A stretch of 64,000 nucleotides of DNA, taken from positions 33,617,519 to 33,681,518 of the forward strand of contig NW_026947485.1 of assembly GCF_034190915.1 (NCBI RefSeq). Direction: 5' to 3'. The translations under genes and the position numbers were made by a program. The notes under the pieces are model-generated. The model was given only the letters and a program-made list of their open reading frames with translations. It did no database searches and was not told the DNA's origin. The DNA is from Cavia porcellus (lineage: Eukaryota; Chordata; Mammalia; Rodentia; Caviidae). Shown here one piece after another: positions 22,900 through 34,791 of this stretch (position 1 is its first letter; each line of letters starts with the position of its first letter).

Positions 22900-23763
22900 C
22901 TGGCAAAGTCAGGAAGGAAAATGCAAAGTGATATCTTACAAAACAGGATTATGAATCCAAAGGCTTACACAAAACTTTGACAAATAATGAGAAATCAGGA
23001 TGTTTGGGACCCAAGTTACCTAATTTTTTGACATTTTTAAAGTCACTCATATGATCTCAGTGTTAAATTCAAAACTTAATGAAAGCAACCTCAAACACAT
23101 GAATCACTGGGGAAAAAACTAAAGTCTGTGTGCCCCAGATTAGAAATTAAATTATTAAAATGGGTCACTTGTTCTGCCCAAAACAACTGCTGTACACTAG
23201 ACACAGTGTACATGAACCTGCATGAAGAGCTCCTGGGGGTAACCCGTTTTAGAACTACCAAAAATGAGCAAGAAAAATGTCCCAAGTGAACTTAGAACTC
23301 ACTATGGTATTTTTAAAATGTGCAATTGTGCACGAAGGAAATTACGGGAAAATAAAATCAATAAATCTATTTCTACGGCAGAAGATAACTCAACTTCAAA
23401 CTGAAGCCATGGGGAACTCATCCCCTTTAAAATACCTATCCTCCCTTACTTGTTCTGAAAGTAGACACTCCACATACTTAAAAGGATGATGGAATAGATA
23501 CCTTTCCTTCTACAAAAATTAGGGAATATACTCAAACTAAATCTTCTCTGCTTAACAAAAAGAGTTGGAGCAAAGGAAAATGCTTGTCCCAATGATGCTA
23601 CAAAGCTTTAAATAGATAGGGTTGTGTCATTTCCCAGTAAAAAATGTTTCCACCCAGAATTTTCAGTGCTTTTACAGATATCAAAACCTCACTGACACGT
23701 ATTTTCCAGTTGTTGGAAGCTGGCATTTCTTTTAGTGTTTTAGCCACTGAAAGGCATCTTTAC

Positions 23764-23946
23764 CTCTCCACAAATATCCCAGCCTGAACTGCATGGACGA
23801 TGCTCTTGAACCTGGGCTTCTCTTCGCTCCTCCTGAGCATCATACCCATCTGCCGTGTGAAGGTAGAGGCCAGCCAGTCTCGGACCTCAGAAGGCACAGC
23901 ATCTGACTGGATGTCACTGAGCTCATCTTCTGTATCCAGGAGTCGC
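23764..23946 (-). CDS. PDE1C: PDE1C exon: second calmodulin-binding region
   Basis: This 183-bp exon (61 codons, phase 2 to 2) has a strong acceptor (TTTCTTCTGCTCAG) and a GTAAAG donor. It encodes RLLDTEDELSDIQSD, then VRDWLASTFTRQMGMMLRRS, then EEKPRFKSIVHAVQAGIFVE with a split Arg codon. The basic, amphipathic stretch around STFTRQMGMMLRR corresponds to the second calmodulin-binding segment known in PDE1 family members, and FKSIVHAVQAGIFVER leads toward the catalytic domain. One conservative change (SEEKP where I recall SDEKP in human PDE1C) is visible. No frameshift or stop is present. Confidence 0.96.
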
Positions 23947-24214
23947 CTGAGCAGAAGAAACATCACCAGAACACTGAGACCAAATCTGAAGTCAGAGCCC
24001 TCTCTTCATAACAACTGCTCCTCCTCGCTCCAGTATACACACAGGTGCAAAGAAACCAAATTCAGTTGTTCCCATAAAAGAGAGCACCATTTTAGTAAGA
24101 ATGGAGAAATCTCAACCATTTCACAAGGGCTTCTTGGACTACAATCAAATTCAGTTTGGATCTTGAATGTCTCCCAAAGGATTGTTTACTAAAAGTTTCG
24201 TCCTCAGCCAGTGG

Positions 24215-24535
24215 CACTAATGGAGGTGTTGGAAACTTTAAGAGGTGTGTAAAAGGAAGTTTTCAGACCATGAAGGGCATGCCCTTGGAAAGTGCTATGG
24301 TGTTTAACCCCTCTTCCTTCTCTCCTTTGTTTCCCAGCCATGGGTTGAGCAGCTTTGCTCCACAACTACGAAGTGCTGCTTTGCCACAGGTTCAAATGCA
24401 ACTGGGGAAAAACAAAAACAAAAAACAACTAGGGCAAACTACATTCTCAAGAATCAGGAGCTAAAATAAACCTTTCCTCTTTGTAAGCTGATTATATTGG
24501 GCATTTGTTACAGGATCAAAATCTAACTAACATCT
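24215..24535 (+). mobile_element. MaLR-type LTR
   Basis: The 3' half carries AGCCATGGGTTGAGCAGCTT, GCTAAAATAAACCTTTCCTC and ATTGGGCATTTGTTACAG, followed by a terminal CTAACTAACATC. This is the usual order for MaLR LTR ends, with the AATAAA signal. The 5' boundary is approximate. Antisense to PDE1C. Confidence 0.7.
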
Positions 24536-25129
24536 AACATACTGAGCAAAGAAACAAAGACAGAAGTCAAAAACACTCTACTTCAGTCTCCATTGGAGAC
24601 AAGAGCACCTAGTGTACTTACTCCCTGAAAGCTAATAGAATTTAAATTTGAAATTTAACACTTTCCTTTAAAAATGCTTTCTGAGAAGGCTTAAATAATT
24701 TCATATATGCATCATATGATATTATTTTATTCAAAGATAATGAGCAGTTAAAAACCACACAAAATATTACCCAACTCACAATGAACAGTCATCAGAAATA
24801 ATGGTCTTAAATAATGATAAACTGATATTCATTCTGGTTTAATTCATTCTGGTTTAGGATATAAAAGAAACTTATATTTCTAAATTCAAACAAAATTTCC
24901 AAAATAATGAAGTTTTTGTAGAACAATTATTTAAGCTATCTATTTGACTTATTTATAAAATCTGACATTGGTCAGACTATCAGAAAGGACCATAAAGAGT
25001 TATAATAAAATCTAAAATTATATTTTATAGCTTATATCAAGCCCTACTAAAAACAAGAAGCAAAGTTTTGTGTGTGTGTTTCTTAAAATTTATAAATTGA
25101 GAGGAAGGAGAGTAAACATAACATTTGGA
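24536..25129 (-). other. PDE1C intron, AT-rich, no feature recognised
   Basis: AT-rich sequence with a local 14-bp direct repeat (TTCATTCTGGTTTA at about 24830 and 24844); nothing else recognised. Confidence 0.55.
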
Positions 25130-27155
25130 ACGAAATCTTATGTTGAGGGAGGGCTGATTGTAAGTATCACTGGACTGAGACACTTGCTAATTTCTCTCTC
25201 TCTTTCGCCCTCTCTCTCTGTCTTTCACTCTCTCTCTCACCCTCTCTCTCTGCCTCCTCCCCCTTTCTCTCTCTCTCCTCACCATGTGCTGAACATCACT
25301 ACAGACTAAAACTCTGAGCCAAAAATAAACCTTTTCTTCTTTAGGTTTCAGATATTAGGTTTTTTTGGTCTCAGTGACTGAAATATGATTAAGATAGAAA
25401 TTGGTAACTAGAGTAGGGCCACAGTTGTGACTGTACCTTACCATGTGATTTAGAAACCTTTGGGATTGGTTTACAGGAAGAGTTTGGAAAGGTCTGAAGA
25501 TATGGACTACAGAAGCCACAGACTGTTTTGAGCAATGGGGGATGTGTAACAATGAGCAGAGTTCAAAATACCAGAAGGATGATAAGAATGCAGATAGTAA
25601 AGTCTAGGTTCAGAAGGTTTCAGTTGGGAACAATGATTCCACTGGCAGTGTTAGAGGCCAGCTGCGTTATGCTCTGGCAGAAAAACTGTCAACATATCCT
25701 GAGATTCTGCAAGACACTGAGATTATGGGCAGCTGACTAATTAATCTACAGGAGGAAATTTCAAGGCAGTCTAGTATGGAATTTGAGGCATGAGTACTGC
25801 TGGCTACTTTTAGCCAGATCTACAGTTAGATGAGTGCCAAAACCAAAGCTTAATAATTCAAAAAATTTTGCTGGTGGCCAAAAGGAAGTGCCTGTAAAGT
25901 GAGAGGTGAGGAGAACTTGGCTGCTGAAAAGATCAATATTAAAACAAAGCCAATACTTTGCATCAGGACAGTTGAGAAGATGTTATAAAGTCATCTCAGG
26001 AATTGGCCAAACCTGCCCTTCACAGACTTAGGAGTGTAAAAGAGGAAGATATAGTTTTCATAAGACACATTTTGGGAGTCCAGTTCATTTAGGGTTACCT
26101 AGGAAAATGTACTCCTAAGATCAACCATCTAAGAACTCAGGTTGCTGAAGCTAAGGGGTCAGGCCACTGCTCAAGCCAGGAGACTCTGACATCATTCACG
26201 GTTAGTTCTAGTTTTTCTTGCATATAAAATACAAGAATTATGGGTTACAGAGGCTTCCACCAAGGTTTTGAAAGATGACCTGGGAAGCAATGGCTTGAAT
26301 GCAAAAGTATGTGATAGGATCATAGTCCCTGGTAGGTGCACCTGAGCAGGGTGAGGCAGGAAGGTGTAAGAGTGAACCAAAGGTACGCTGGAGCCCTCAG
26401 GAAACTGAAGATGTTAGGAATATGAATCATCTGCCTAGCAAAGCTACCAGCACTAAGTAGAGCCAGCTCAAGACAGAATGCATGTGGGCTGCAGGCAGGG
26501 CTTGCTAAGCCCTTAGGAACTCACATCTCACATACTATGTCCTAGGTGTTGGATATGAAGCTACAGGATTTAATTTTGCCCTGCTGGTTTTCAGTCTTCC
26601 TTTGGTCTGATTTCTGTCTCTTCCCATATTCCTCCCTTTTGCAAATGAAGTATTTACCTTGTGTATGTTAGAAGTATTTATTTATTTAATTTTTTTTTTT
26701 GGATTTTTCACAAAAGACTAAGAGTCTTCCTTGAATCATAGAGAGGCTACACCTGGAGGTTTTTTGCAATGCTAGAACTATCAAGAGTTTGGCAACTCTT
26801 AAGAGATGGGGTAAACATATTTTATGTAGTGAGACAAATATGCATCTTTTGTTATGGTTTAGATCTAACATGTGCCCCTAAAGTTCATGTTCAAAGCTGG
26901 GATTTGTTCACAAGAGACATATCACTGGGGCATAACCTGGAAGATATCTCCTTCCCCAGCTCTTTCTGTCTCTAGCTGTTTCCAAGCTATGATGATGTGA
27001 GCAACTTTCCTCGTGTGGCCTTTCTATCATGCTTTTTCTGCATTGCAACTGATCAACCACTGACTGAACTCACTGAAACAGGGAGCCAAAACAAACCCTT
27101 TTTTCTTTAAATTGTGGGAGTCAAGTCTATAAGTAGCAAGAAACTGACTTATACA
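25130..27155 (+). mobile_element. Decayed MaLR provirus (LTR-internal-LTR)
   Basis: The left LTR is partial (25130-25385); it contains (CT)n, CACCATGTGCTGAAC, an AATAAA and GGTCTCAGTGACTGAAATAT. The internal region (25386-26849) follows the typical MaLR non-coding interior: GAAATTGGTAACTAGAGTAG, ATCCTGAGATTCTGCAAGAC, GGGCAGCTGACTAATTAATC and TTTTAGCCAGATCTACAGTT. A second LTR spans 26850-27155, starting TGTTATGGTTTAGATC and ending near ACTTATACA. MaLR elements are non-autonomous relatives of ERV-L; no gag, pol or env reading frame survives and none is expected. It fills over half of the 3.8-kb intron between two PDE1C exons. Confidence 0.75.
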
Positions 27156-27479
27156 AAGTATAACATCATATTTCCTTATATCAGAAACAAATCACATCAC
27201 TAAAAAAGTAAACCATATCATCCTTAGATTACAGTGAAACACTTTCATGTTGGAATTTGACAAAGAAAATAAAACATCAAAATAATGACAAAAGCCTTTC
27301 TGAATTAGAAAAAAAGTTTTTATGTTCAACATTTCAACATTTGGCCCAATGGTCATGTGAGATATCTCATTATCTTTTCTATAGATAAGGATATATATAC
27401 AGGGAATCCCATTAATTTATGAAAATCAGTATTTCAAGTTGTTACCTTGATCTGTAATTCTTAACTATCTCGGGGGGCA

Positions 27480-27735
27480 ATTACAAAAGCTATTTTAAAT
27501 ATCTCATGGTTTCACTTATGTGAGAATCCCAAATTATAAATAAAGATCAAAGTAAAACATAAATAATAGAAGTAGAGAGATAGATCTTTCTCAAATAGGA
27601 AGGAGACCAAAAGATGAGAAAAGGGCTGAGGATGGAGAAGAAGTAGTTGAAGAAAGGAATTAAAATGTGTTATGAACATGAACCAATCTTACACAATGAA
27701 TGTAAACACTATATACTACAAATATAAAAATATTC
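27480..27735 (+). mobile_element. Old L1 3' UTR fragment
   Basis: It resembles 15020-15270: AGTAGAGAGATAGATCTTTC, AGGAGACCAAAAGATGAG, AATTAAAATGTGTTATGAAC and an A-rich end. It stops about 55 bp from the PDE1C donor at 27789 and lies antisense to the gene. Confidence 0.65.
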
Positions 27736-27789
27736 TATTCAAAACAAAATTTAGCATCACTTTATATCTCTTATGATTTTTTAGCTCAC

Positions 27790-27903
27790 CTTGTTTCATC
27801 AATATATACAGATTCAAGCACGGTGGCTGCATATTCCAGATTCTTCTTAAGATCTACCACTGAAGCTTCCCCTCTCTCTAACTGTTTGACCAAAGACCGC
27901 AAC
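27790..27903 (-). CDS. PDE1C: PDE1C exon: N-terminal calmodulin-binding/inhibitory region
   Basis: This 114-bp exon follows a pyrimidine-rich acceptor (CCTAG just above 27903) and ends at a GTGAGC donor. It begins with the last base of a split Arg codon, reads LRSLVKQLERGEASVVDLKK and continues to LESVYIDET plus two bases of an Arg codon. In PDE1 enzymes this stretch lies next to the first calmodulin-binding site and in the autoinhibitory region that holds the catalytic domain in a low-activity state without Ca2+/calmodulin. It joins in phase to the exon at 23764-23946. The preceding exon, expected to end in a sequence like KKTSQ plus part of Arg, was not found in the remaining 36 kb to the right. 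An old L1 3' fragment ends about 55 bp from its donor. Confidence 0.95.
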
Positions 27904-28055
27904 CTAGGGGGAAGAGAGAGTATGGCTTCATTAGACTCGAGGAAGTAAAGAATAATTCAACAATTATGGGACACATACTTTAAGCTCATTAGATATTCTT
28001 ATTTGTTCCAATGCATATGAAAGGAAAACAATCATGGGCCAAAGTAATAATTATA

Positions 28056-28095
<40 letters not shown>
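28056..28095. repeat. (CA)n microsatellite
   Basis: About 20 CA dinucleotides, uninterrupted. Confidence 0.97.
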
Positions 28096-28096
<1 letters not shown>

Positions 28097-28654
28097 TTTC
28101 CTATTATTAGAAAAGACCAAAATTTTCTCAGTTATCAGGCCTGATGATTCCCAAAATTTTTTTCCACTTTTGCTCTTTCTTGGAATTTTATCTTTTTGGT
28201 TTTAACAAGATACAATAAAGTATGGCCAGCAGCACTTTCACCAAAAACCTTTGTTCAGCCTTAGAGAAGAGCAGACCGTGGTCTAGTAATGTTTCAAGCC
28301 GGACGAGGAGCTTTAAACTACCCCCAATGCCAGAGAAGATTGCCAAATAAATAGATGAATATAAACCATTTTACTACGTAGGAAGAATCTCTGTGAAAGT
28401 AGAAACATACTATATTTTTCAAAAATGAGTATGGATATTAAGCAGAGGTATTCTAGACAATCCCAGAAAAATAAAGTATATATTTTTATTTATATGAACA
28501 TTATGTGCAGAGAGGACTTAGCATATATGAGGGTAATAAAACGCCTGCAGATACTCAAAGTGCAGTAACTGCCAAGAGCGTAAATACCACAGAGATATGG
28601 AGACTGGAAAACTCTTCAGGCTGTCTGACAGCCAGCAAAGATGGGTGGAGTCTC

Positions 28655-28815
28655 TGAAAACAAATAGGGGCTTGAATCCCACTTTACAACGTAATCGCTA
28701 TGCCATGCTAGTTATTTAACTTTAGTGACTGCCATCTACAAAATGGAAAAGTGACTACAAAATTTCCCACTTGACATAAAGATCAAACAAAATCAATATA
28801 AAATACATTCATTCA
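28655..28815 (+). mobile_element. MIR SINE
   Basis: GGGGCTTGAATCCCACTTTA, CATGCTAGTTATTTAACTTT and ATCTACAAAATGGAAAAGTG follow MIR order (GAATCCC, AGTTACTTAACCT, ATCTGTAAAATGGG). Confidence 0.65.
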
Positions 28816-29645
28816 TGTTTTTTTTTTCAAGAGGCAATTGTTTTACTTATTATCATTGTTATTCCATGACCTTGATCATCAAAGGTAACCAAATAAAAAT
28901 AATTCTAGCTGGACATTTCAGACAACTAGTATCAAGTGAAATCATTTTCCCCTTGGTTTATATACTTTGTTCTCATCTTCCAAAATAGCTTCAAATTTGA
29001 CTCACAGGGCAGAAAAAAACTACTCTTCCTCCCATGTTCATGAAAATGACCACAAGTAGAAAAATTCTGGATCCACCTTAGAAAGTAGGCAATAGGATCA
29101 ATTACACAAAAGCAATTTCCATGATATAAAATACAGATGAGATTACATTAAAAGGAATCTCTAAGCTGACTCGTGGATCCCCAATATGCAGAAGGAAAAT
29201 CAGCAGAGGCCTCTGCAGGCTTGGAGATAAGGGTCAGCCTTCTGGACCCTTTTAGCAGCATTAACAAGTATTCTGGATTTTAGAAGTTTCTCTAGTACCC
29301 AGAGTTAGTTCAGAAGGGCCTGACAGTCACCCACATGCATCTGCTAAAGAATGGGCAAACGGCAGGAACAAGCCCTGACTGCTATTCCAAATAAGGATTG
29401 GAAGCTTTTCAGCAAACACATTCCTGTCCAAATCTGCCTCCATTGAGATTTTCACCTCAAGAGACCTGGGTACCCCTAGGCTGGTAACCAACAGTCCTGT
29501 CTGGACTGGGAAAGAAAGAGGAGAACAATTCAAACTTTTCAAAAATGTCCTCCTTCTGTTGGAGCTGAAAGATTCTACCAGGAATTTAACATGGATCTCT
29601 GAAATAAACTATCTCCATTCTCCAAACCTAAGAGCAAACAGCAAA

Positions 29646-29678
<33 letters not shown>

Positions 29679-30666
29679 AACTAGGAACTATGACTAATAG
29701 AAATAATAAAAGGTCCTTATCTACCTGTAACAGGGCTTCCACAGGAAATAAACAAACAAAAGAGGCTTTAATTAAAATAAGTTTTCCTATACTAAAATCA
29801 GACCCAGATAAACAGGTGAAAAGGACCAAATAAAACCAGAAAAAAGTAAATGAAAACATCTGACATATGCTATTGTAAGTTTTATTCCAAAATATAATTT
29901 TTAAGAAACTTGAAAAGCTTTGAGAAAATAAAACATGTTGGTTTCAAAGTAACAAAAATGCAAGCTGGCTACAGACACCTACCATGTCAAACACCAGAAA
30001 GCAATTTAACAACAGTACCGCCTTTTAAGAACACTATGGCATAACTGAAGCTATTTACGCCTATATCTAACAGAGTTGCCATGTATGTGTAATACCAATG
30101 AAGATATTTTCAAATGTGAATAAATTCAAAATATTATCGTTCAAGTGCTATCTACAAAACAAAAACAAACTTTAATGCATACTCTAACAATAATCTTCCA
30201 AGGCAGTACCCTCAGGGCCTTCCAGTTCAATGGACTATGGATTCATGGCCTAGAGTTAGGGAAAACAATCTTCGTAAAATCAGCAAGTAGTTTCAAAAAC
30301 TTCCTGAAAAAAGTGGCCAATAAAATATATTGCTATTATAATTTTGAAAATTAAAAAAATTTTTAAAATAGCAATGATATACATGCTATTTGTAACCTAG
30401 TATTTCACTTAATGGAGTGTACCCTTTCACCTCAATAAAGTCATGTTAACATCATTATCTCTTAATGATATAATAACTCCTTCCATGCTAATAGTACAAA
30501 GACAACTAAATATGAAAATGAGCTGACACTTCTTTTCCTAAGATATGATCCTATTCTTATGAAGTGAAATCAAAAATCAAGGAACAATTAAGATTATTAA
30601 GAACATTATAGAGATTATGGATTATATCAATCATTTTAAATAATTCCCACTCCCAGGATATCACAG
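28816..30666. other. No gene recognised; one long poly(A) tract
   Basis: Apart from a run of 30 A at 29648-29677, no repeat family or exon was recognised. Open frames here are short and lack coding features. It is probably PDE1C upstream intron. Confidence 0.55.
29648..29677. repeat. Poly(A) tract, 30 A
   Basis: A pure A run follows GCAAAAT. No SINE or L1 body was recognised directly to its left, so its parent element is unknown. Confidence 0.95.
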
Positions 30667-30979
30667 TGCTGTGGTCTGTATCTAGATATCCCCTCAAAGC
30701 TTCATGCCCTCATAGGCTGGTCTTTGGGAAGATGATTAGATTATGAGGGTTTAGAGCTGCTTGCTGTCAGGATGTGGGGTTTGGTCAGAAGAGGTGGGCT
30801 ATAGAAAGGATGGATGGAAAGGATTTGTCTCCCTCCTCAGCAACTTTTTTTGCTCTCTACTTCTTGGACACCAGAAAGTGAGCCTCTCTCCCATGCCATT
30901 CTGCTCTGCAGCCAGCTGTTCCTGAACTAAAATAATCCTCTTTAATTTTGCCCCAGTGATGAAGAAAATGACAAAGACA
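30667..30979 (+). mobile_element. MaLR-type solo LTR
   Basis: Starts TGCTGTGGTCTGTATCTAG. It contains CACCAGAAAGTGAGCC, CAGCCAGCTGTTCCTGAAC, ACTAAAATAATCCTCTTTA and CCCCAGTGATGAAGAAAATG near the end. The plan matches the LTR at 788-1221. Confidence 0.7.
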
Positions 30980-33077
30980 TATTATGGAGGGAATCAAGTT
31001 CTAAGAGACTCATGTTATCTTGTTATTAACTTGGGCCCCAGGCCAGAGACACAGTAGAAGTCTCAGAGAAAGCATCATTTGGAAACCCACTCAGTAACTC
31101 AGATTAGCAGCTCTGAAAATCAGCTACATTAAAAAACCTCAACTTTTGTGCCATCGTCAGCAATATAAGTGACTCCTCTTTGATGCAGATCACCAGTGGC
31201 ATCATTGGGCAGTTTTATTTATCAAGATGGTCTGACTCAAAGTAAAACTATAAACAAACAAACAAAAAAAAAACTCACCAAAGGGCTTGAACTGACACAA
31301 ATACTTTCAAATGATACAGAAATAAAGTACCTTTTGCTTCCCAAAATTTTGTATCAACCTTGCTTTCCAGCTTCTGAGATAAGCAGAATATTCCACCAAC
31401 ATCCTGGCAGACAGAAGCCGGACTCGGGTATAATTCATCCTCTGTTTGGGGAAAATCACCCAACTGACAATTACCTCTCTTGATTCAAGAATGATTAAAC
31501 AAAAAAAAAAAATCTATGAAAATATTCAACAATGAAGACAGAGAACACAGCATTCAAAATGTAGAGAAAGGACCTGCTTTTGAAACAGAAATTCAACAAT
31601 GGAAACAGAAAGAAATTTTAGGGACTATCTGCTATTGGTTCCATAAAACTTGCAAAAGCATAGATTTGTGGATCCTAGAATCAATGTGATAAATAGTGAA
31701 CATTTTGAGAGAGGAGAAGCAATTTAAAAGAAATAAAACCTGATAACAGGAAAACAATAAAAAATTTTTAAAAGATGTGGTAACAAACTTTCTAAACACT
31801 CAGCTTCTGTTTGATCCAACACCCATGCCAGATATAAAATACAGCTGTCAACTATCTGTTTTACACAGCTGCCACTCTAGAAGTTCCTGGTGGCCCTTCT
31901 CTTCACAATCACTGAATTTTAGCATACTACATAGATGCCCACGTTCTCCTCTAGGTCTTTATCTTTCCGACCTATTGCATCCTGCTCTACCTCCCTCACC
32001 TCCCACAACCTCTTGGTGAAGCTGCTAGTTCTTAGACAGAAGAGTTTCCAATTAGATTTTTTTTAACAACAAACAATTTATTATCCACCAATGTCAAAAG
32101 TTCCTCAAGTCACTGTGAATATACTACTTTCCATCATAGTACAGGTTTTCCCTACATTTAAATCCATCTTGAAACAAAGATGGATTGCTTAAAAGGTAGT
32201 CAGTATCTTTCGTACCCCTATCATAAAGTAATTCTTTTTTATTAGCTTAGAGAAGACAAGTTGCAACATGAAGGCTCACTGCCTTCCTGCTTTCCTAGTG
32301 ACATGTGTCTGAATGTTTTTACATGGGAATTCTTTCCACCTACAAGGCCAAGGGCCAGGCTCCATTGTAAGTGGTAGCTTACATTTTGAAAATGACGGAT
32401 ATGTAGTTTTTGAAGACTACTCAAATGAATTTTTGGTATGGGTACCTAATGGAGTTCATTTCACAAGCTTTTACAATAAAATCACAAAGAAGAGTGGGGG
32501 AAAAAGGAGAGAGAAGAGAATGGGAAGGAGGAAGAAGACAATATAGAACAATAAAAATAATTAAAATAAAGATACTCTTTTGCATGAATCTTCAGTTTCC
32601 AGCACCCTCTCCATTTCCATCAAAGTAGCTACAAGATAATATTTCCAGCATAAAACTGTAACACTATTTTAAGAAGAGCTTATGCCTTCAAACTTTGGCG
32701 AGATGCCCTTGTTAGCCAGTGTATCATGTCATTGTGAATGAGCCCCCATGTCTTCACAGGAGTCCCCCATTTCTTCCCCTTTCTCTTTGGGGCTTCTTTG
32801 CTGCAAAGTACAGGATGAAATTTTTCATCACTTTAGTAAACTGTGCCCTCGAGCCCAGAAGAAGTGCTGGAAGTGGGCTTCCTCTGCACCCATGTTAGTA
32901 CGGGATGAATGAAGGAGCTCACGGAGGCAAACAAACGGTGAGAGGCCTGAGTCTGTACCTTGGAATTCAAAAGGCAGTTGGAGCAGAAGAGAGAAGAAAA
33001 TCTTTTTTTCCCTCACAAAAATAATTCCCATGAGTAAATGGTGGATTTCATCAGGAAGCAACTTATTGGTCAATGTC
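30980..33077. other. No gene or named repeat recognised
   Basis: Open frames are short and without family resemblance. The sequence is less repeat-like than its neighbours. Confidence 0.5.
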
Positions 33078-33083
33078 AAAACT

Positions 33084-33719
33084 TAGAAGGAGGAGCTGGG
33101 CAGATCTGGGGTGCCCTCACCGGCCTCTCTGCATGTCTGGAGGACTCTGGATATCTCCGCCCAGACTGCTGGAGTCCCCCCAGGCTTCCAGGTGCAGTGA
33201 AGGGGAGAGGTGGGTTTGAGGCTTCCACATCAGCCTCCCCTTTCCGGTTACACTTGGAGAACTGCTGAGTTCCCGACGGGTGGGCCGGCCCACACTATCA
33301 GCCGAGCTCAGCCTGTTTTGCAGCCACGCCTAGCCATCAGTGTACAGAGGAGGAGCTGGGCGGATCTGGGGTGCCTGCATCAGTCTCTCCGTGTGTCTGG
33401 AGGACTGTGGATATCTCTGCAAGCAGGGAGGGTCCACAGGTTCCTGAGGCACCACGGCCTGTGGTGAATACCCTAACCCGGCTGCGATTGAAGAACTGTG
33501 GAGCTTCCAAGGGGGAGGTGGGCACACAGTGTCCCTGAGGCCCAGCTTGTCTGGAACTGCGGAGTTCTGAGCAGGCAGAGGAGGGCCACTGGTTCTGTAG
33601 GCCCAATGGCTTGGGGTAGCGTGGTGCCAGAGTCTCAGTAGCTCCAAACATAGAAGGGGATTTTCAACAGATCCTGAGGAAGCTTTCAAATAACACTTGA
33701 AACACAGAAATATAGGAAA
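33084..33719 (+). promoter_or_regulatory. L1 5' UTR with internal repeats
   Basis: GC-rich relative to the surroundings. AGGAGCTGGG plus a following CAGATCTGGGGTGC-like block occurs at 33091 and again at 33351 (260 bp apart), followed both times by CTCTCTGCATGTCTGGAGGA / CTCTCCGTGTGTCTGGAGGA-like sequence and GGATATCTC. Further short motifs (GAACTGCTGAGTTC, GAACTGTGGAGCTTC, GAACTGCGGAGTTC near 33260, 33493 and 33553) recur. L1 5' UTRs carry an internal RNA polymerase II promoter; that function is inferred from position. Confidence 0.7.
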
Positions 33720-34772
33720 ATGACAAAACGAAAGACCAAATTACAACCTCAAACCTCCAGCCCATCTCAAGAAACCCTAGGAGCGATGTATATAGAAGAA
33801 AATATTTCCCATCCACCTCATATATCGGACACAATAGCTACTGAAATTGACAAGCAACTCCAGGAAGCTTTAAAGAAATTCAAACTCGAAATAATCTCCC
33901 AGATAAAAGAAGAAATGATAAAAGAAATGAAAGAGATTCTAAATATAACTAAAGAAAACACAGATTAAAAAATTGGAGGAACTAAACAAAAAGATAGAAT
34001 CCCTAGACGAGCAATATAAGAAACAAACAGAATACATAATGCAGATGCACAGAGATATACAGGAAATAAAAACTCCACTGAAAGTTGTAAAAACCACCTT
34101 AATGAAAGTGAAGATAGAATTTCAGACCTTGAAGACAGGATTGCAGCTAGTGAACAGGAAAGGAAAGATCTTTTGAAAATAACAAGGAATCAGGAAACAA
34201 CAATTCAACAACTGCAAGACGATGCAAAGAAGAATAACATAAGAATGATAGGGATTAATGAAAGAGAGGGAGACAACATGAAGGATGTCAGGAGCATATT
34301 TAGAGAAGTAATAGCTGAAAATTTCCCAAGCATGAGATCAGAAACTGACATCAGGATCAGTGAAGCATATAGAACTCCAAACAGTCATAACCAAAATAAA
34401 ACTACACCCAGACATATAATAATCACCATCCCAGAAATCCAACACAAGAATAGATTATTAAAAGCTGTCAGAGAGAAAAGACAGATCACTTATAAAGGAA
34501 AACCTATCAGAATCACAGCAGACTTCTCAGCACAAACGATAAAGTCAAGAAGAGCATGGAGTGAAGTATTCCAGATCCTAAAGCAAAATGATTTCCAAAC
34601 AAGACTGATATATCCTGCAAAACTATCATTCAAAATAGATCGTGCAATACGATACTTCCATGACAAAGAACAGCTGAAGAACTTCATGAACACCAAACCA
34701 ACCCTGCAAAAAATATTGAAAGACAGTTTAGATACACAAAGGAAAAAACCACTAAGCAAAGCAAATAATTAA
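33720..34772 (+). pseudogene. L1 ORF1 (RNA-binding chaperone), frameshifted
   Basis: ORF1p is an RNA-binding trimer that coats L1 RNA. The frame opens with MTKRKTKLQPQ; a coiled-coil-like, charged segment follows. Reading shifts by one base near 33967 (next to an A run) and back near 34090-34100, so the sequence is in three pieces: 33720-33968, about 33967-34098, and about 34099-34772. The last piece holds the conserved RRM and C-terminal domains (NNIRMIGINER, PRHIIITIPE, YKGKPIRITADFSAQT, YPAKLSF). The overall span of about 350 codons is close to the 338 residues of human ORF1p. Confidence 0.92.
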
Positions 34773-34791
34773 ACAGAACCGAAAGATAAAG

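Larger units (their letters stand above)
16716..27903 (-). other. PDE1C: PDE1C gene, internal part (five exons)
   Basis: Five minus-strand exons at 27790-27903, 23764-23946, 22833-22899, 19553-19669 and 16716-16856 are each bounded by AG acceptors and GT donors. They join in one open frame of about 207 codons with compatible phases (2, 2, 0, 0). The joined protein follows the N-terminal regulatory region and the start of the catalytic domain of PDE1C, which hydrolyses cAMP and cGMP and is activated by Ca2+/calmodulin. PDE1C is preferred over PDE1A and PDE1B because of stretches such as SALVSFVEALEVGYSKHKN and the LVKQLERGEASVVDLKK segment. Introns are 3843, 864, 3163 and 2696 bp. The exon encoding the N-terminus and the exon beginning near NWLTELE were not found, so both ends of the gene lie outside the recognised span. 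Confidence 0.95.

Noticed and set aside
23800..24192. Plus-strand open frame of 130 codons at a PDE1C exon
   Set aside because: Its first part is the antisense of the real exon at 23764-23946; the rest is intron.
33330..33689. Minus-strand open frames of 104 and 119 codons
   Set aside because: They lie antisense in the GC-rich L1 5' UTR and have no recognised domain. They are best explained as shadows of that element.
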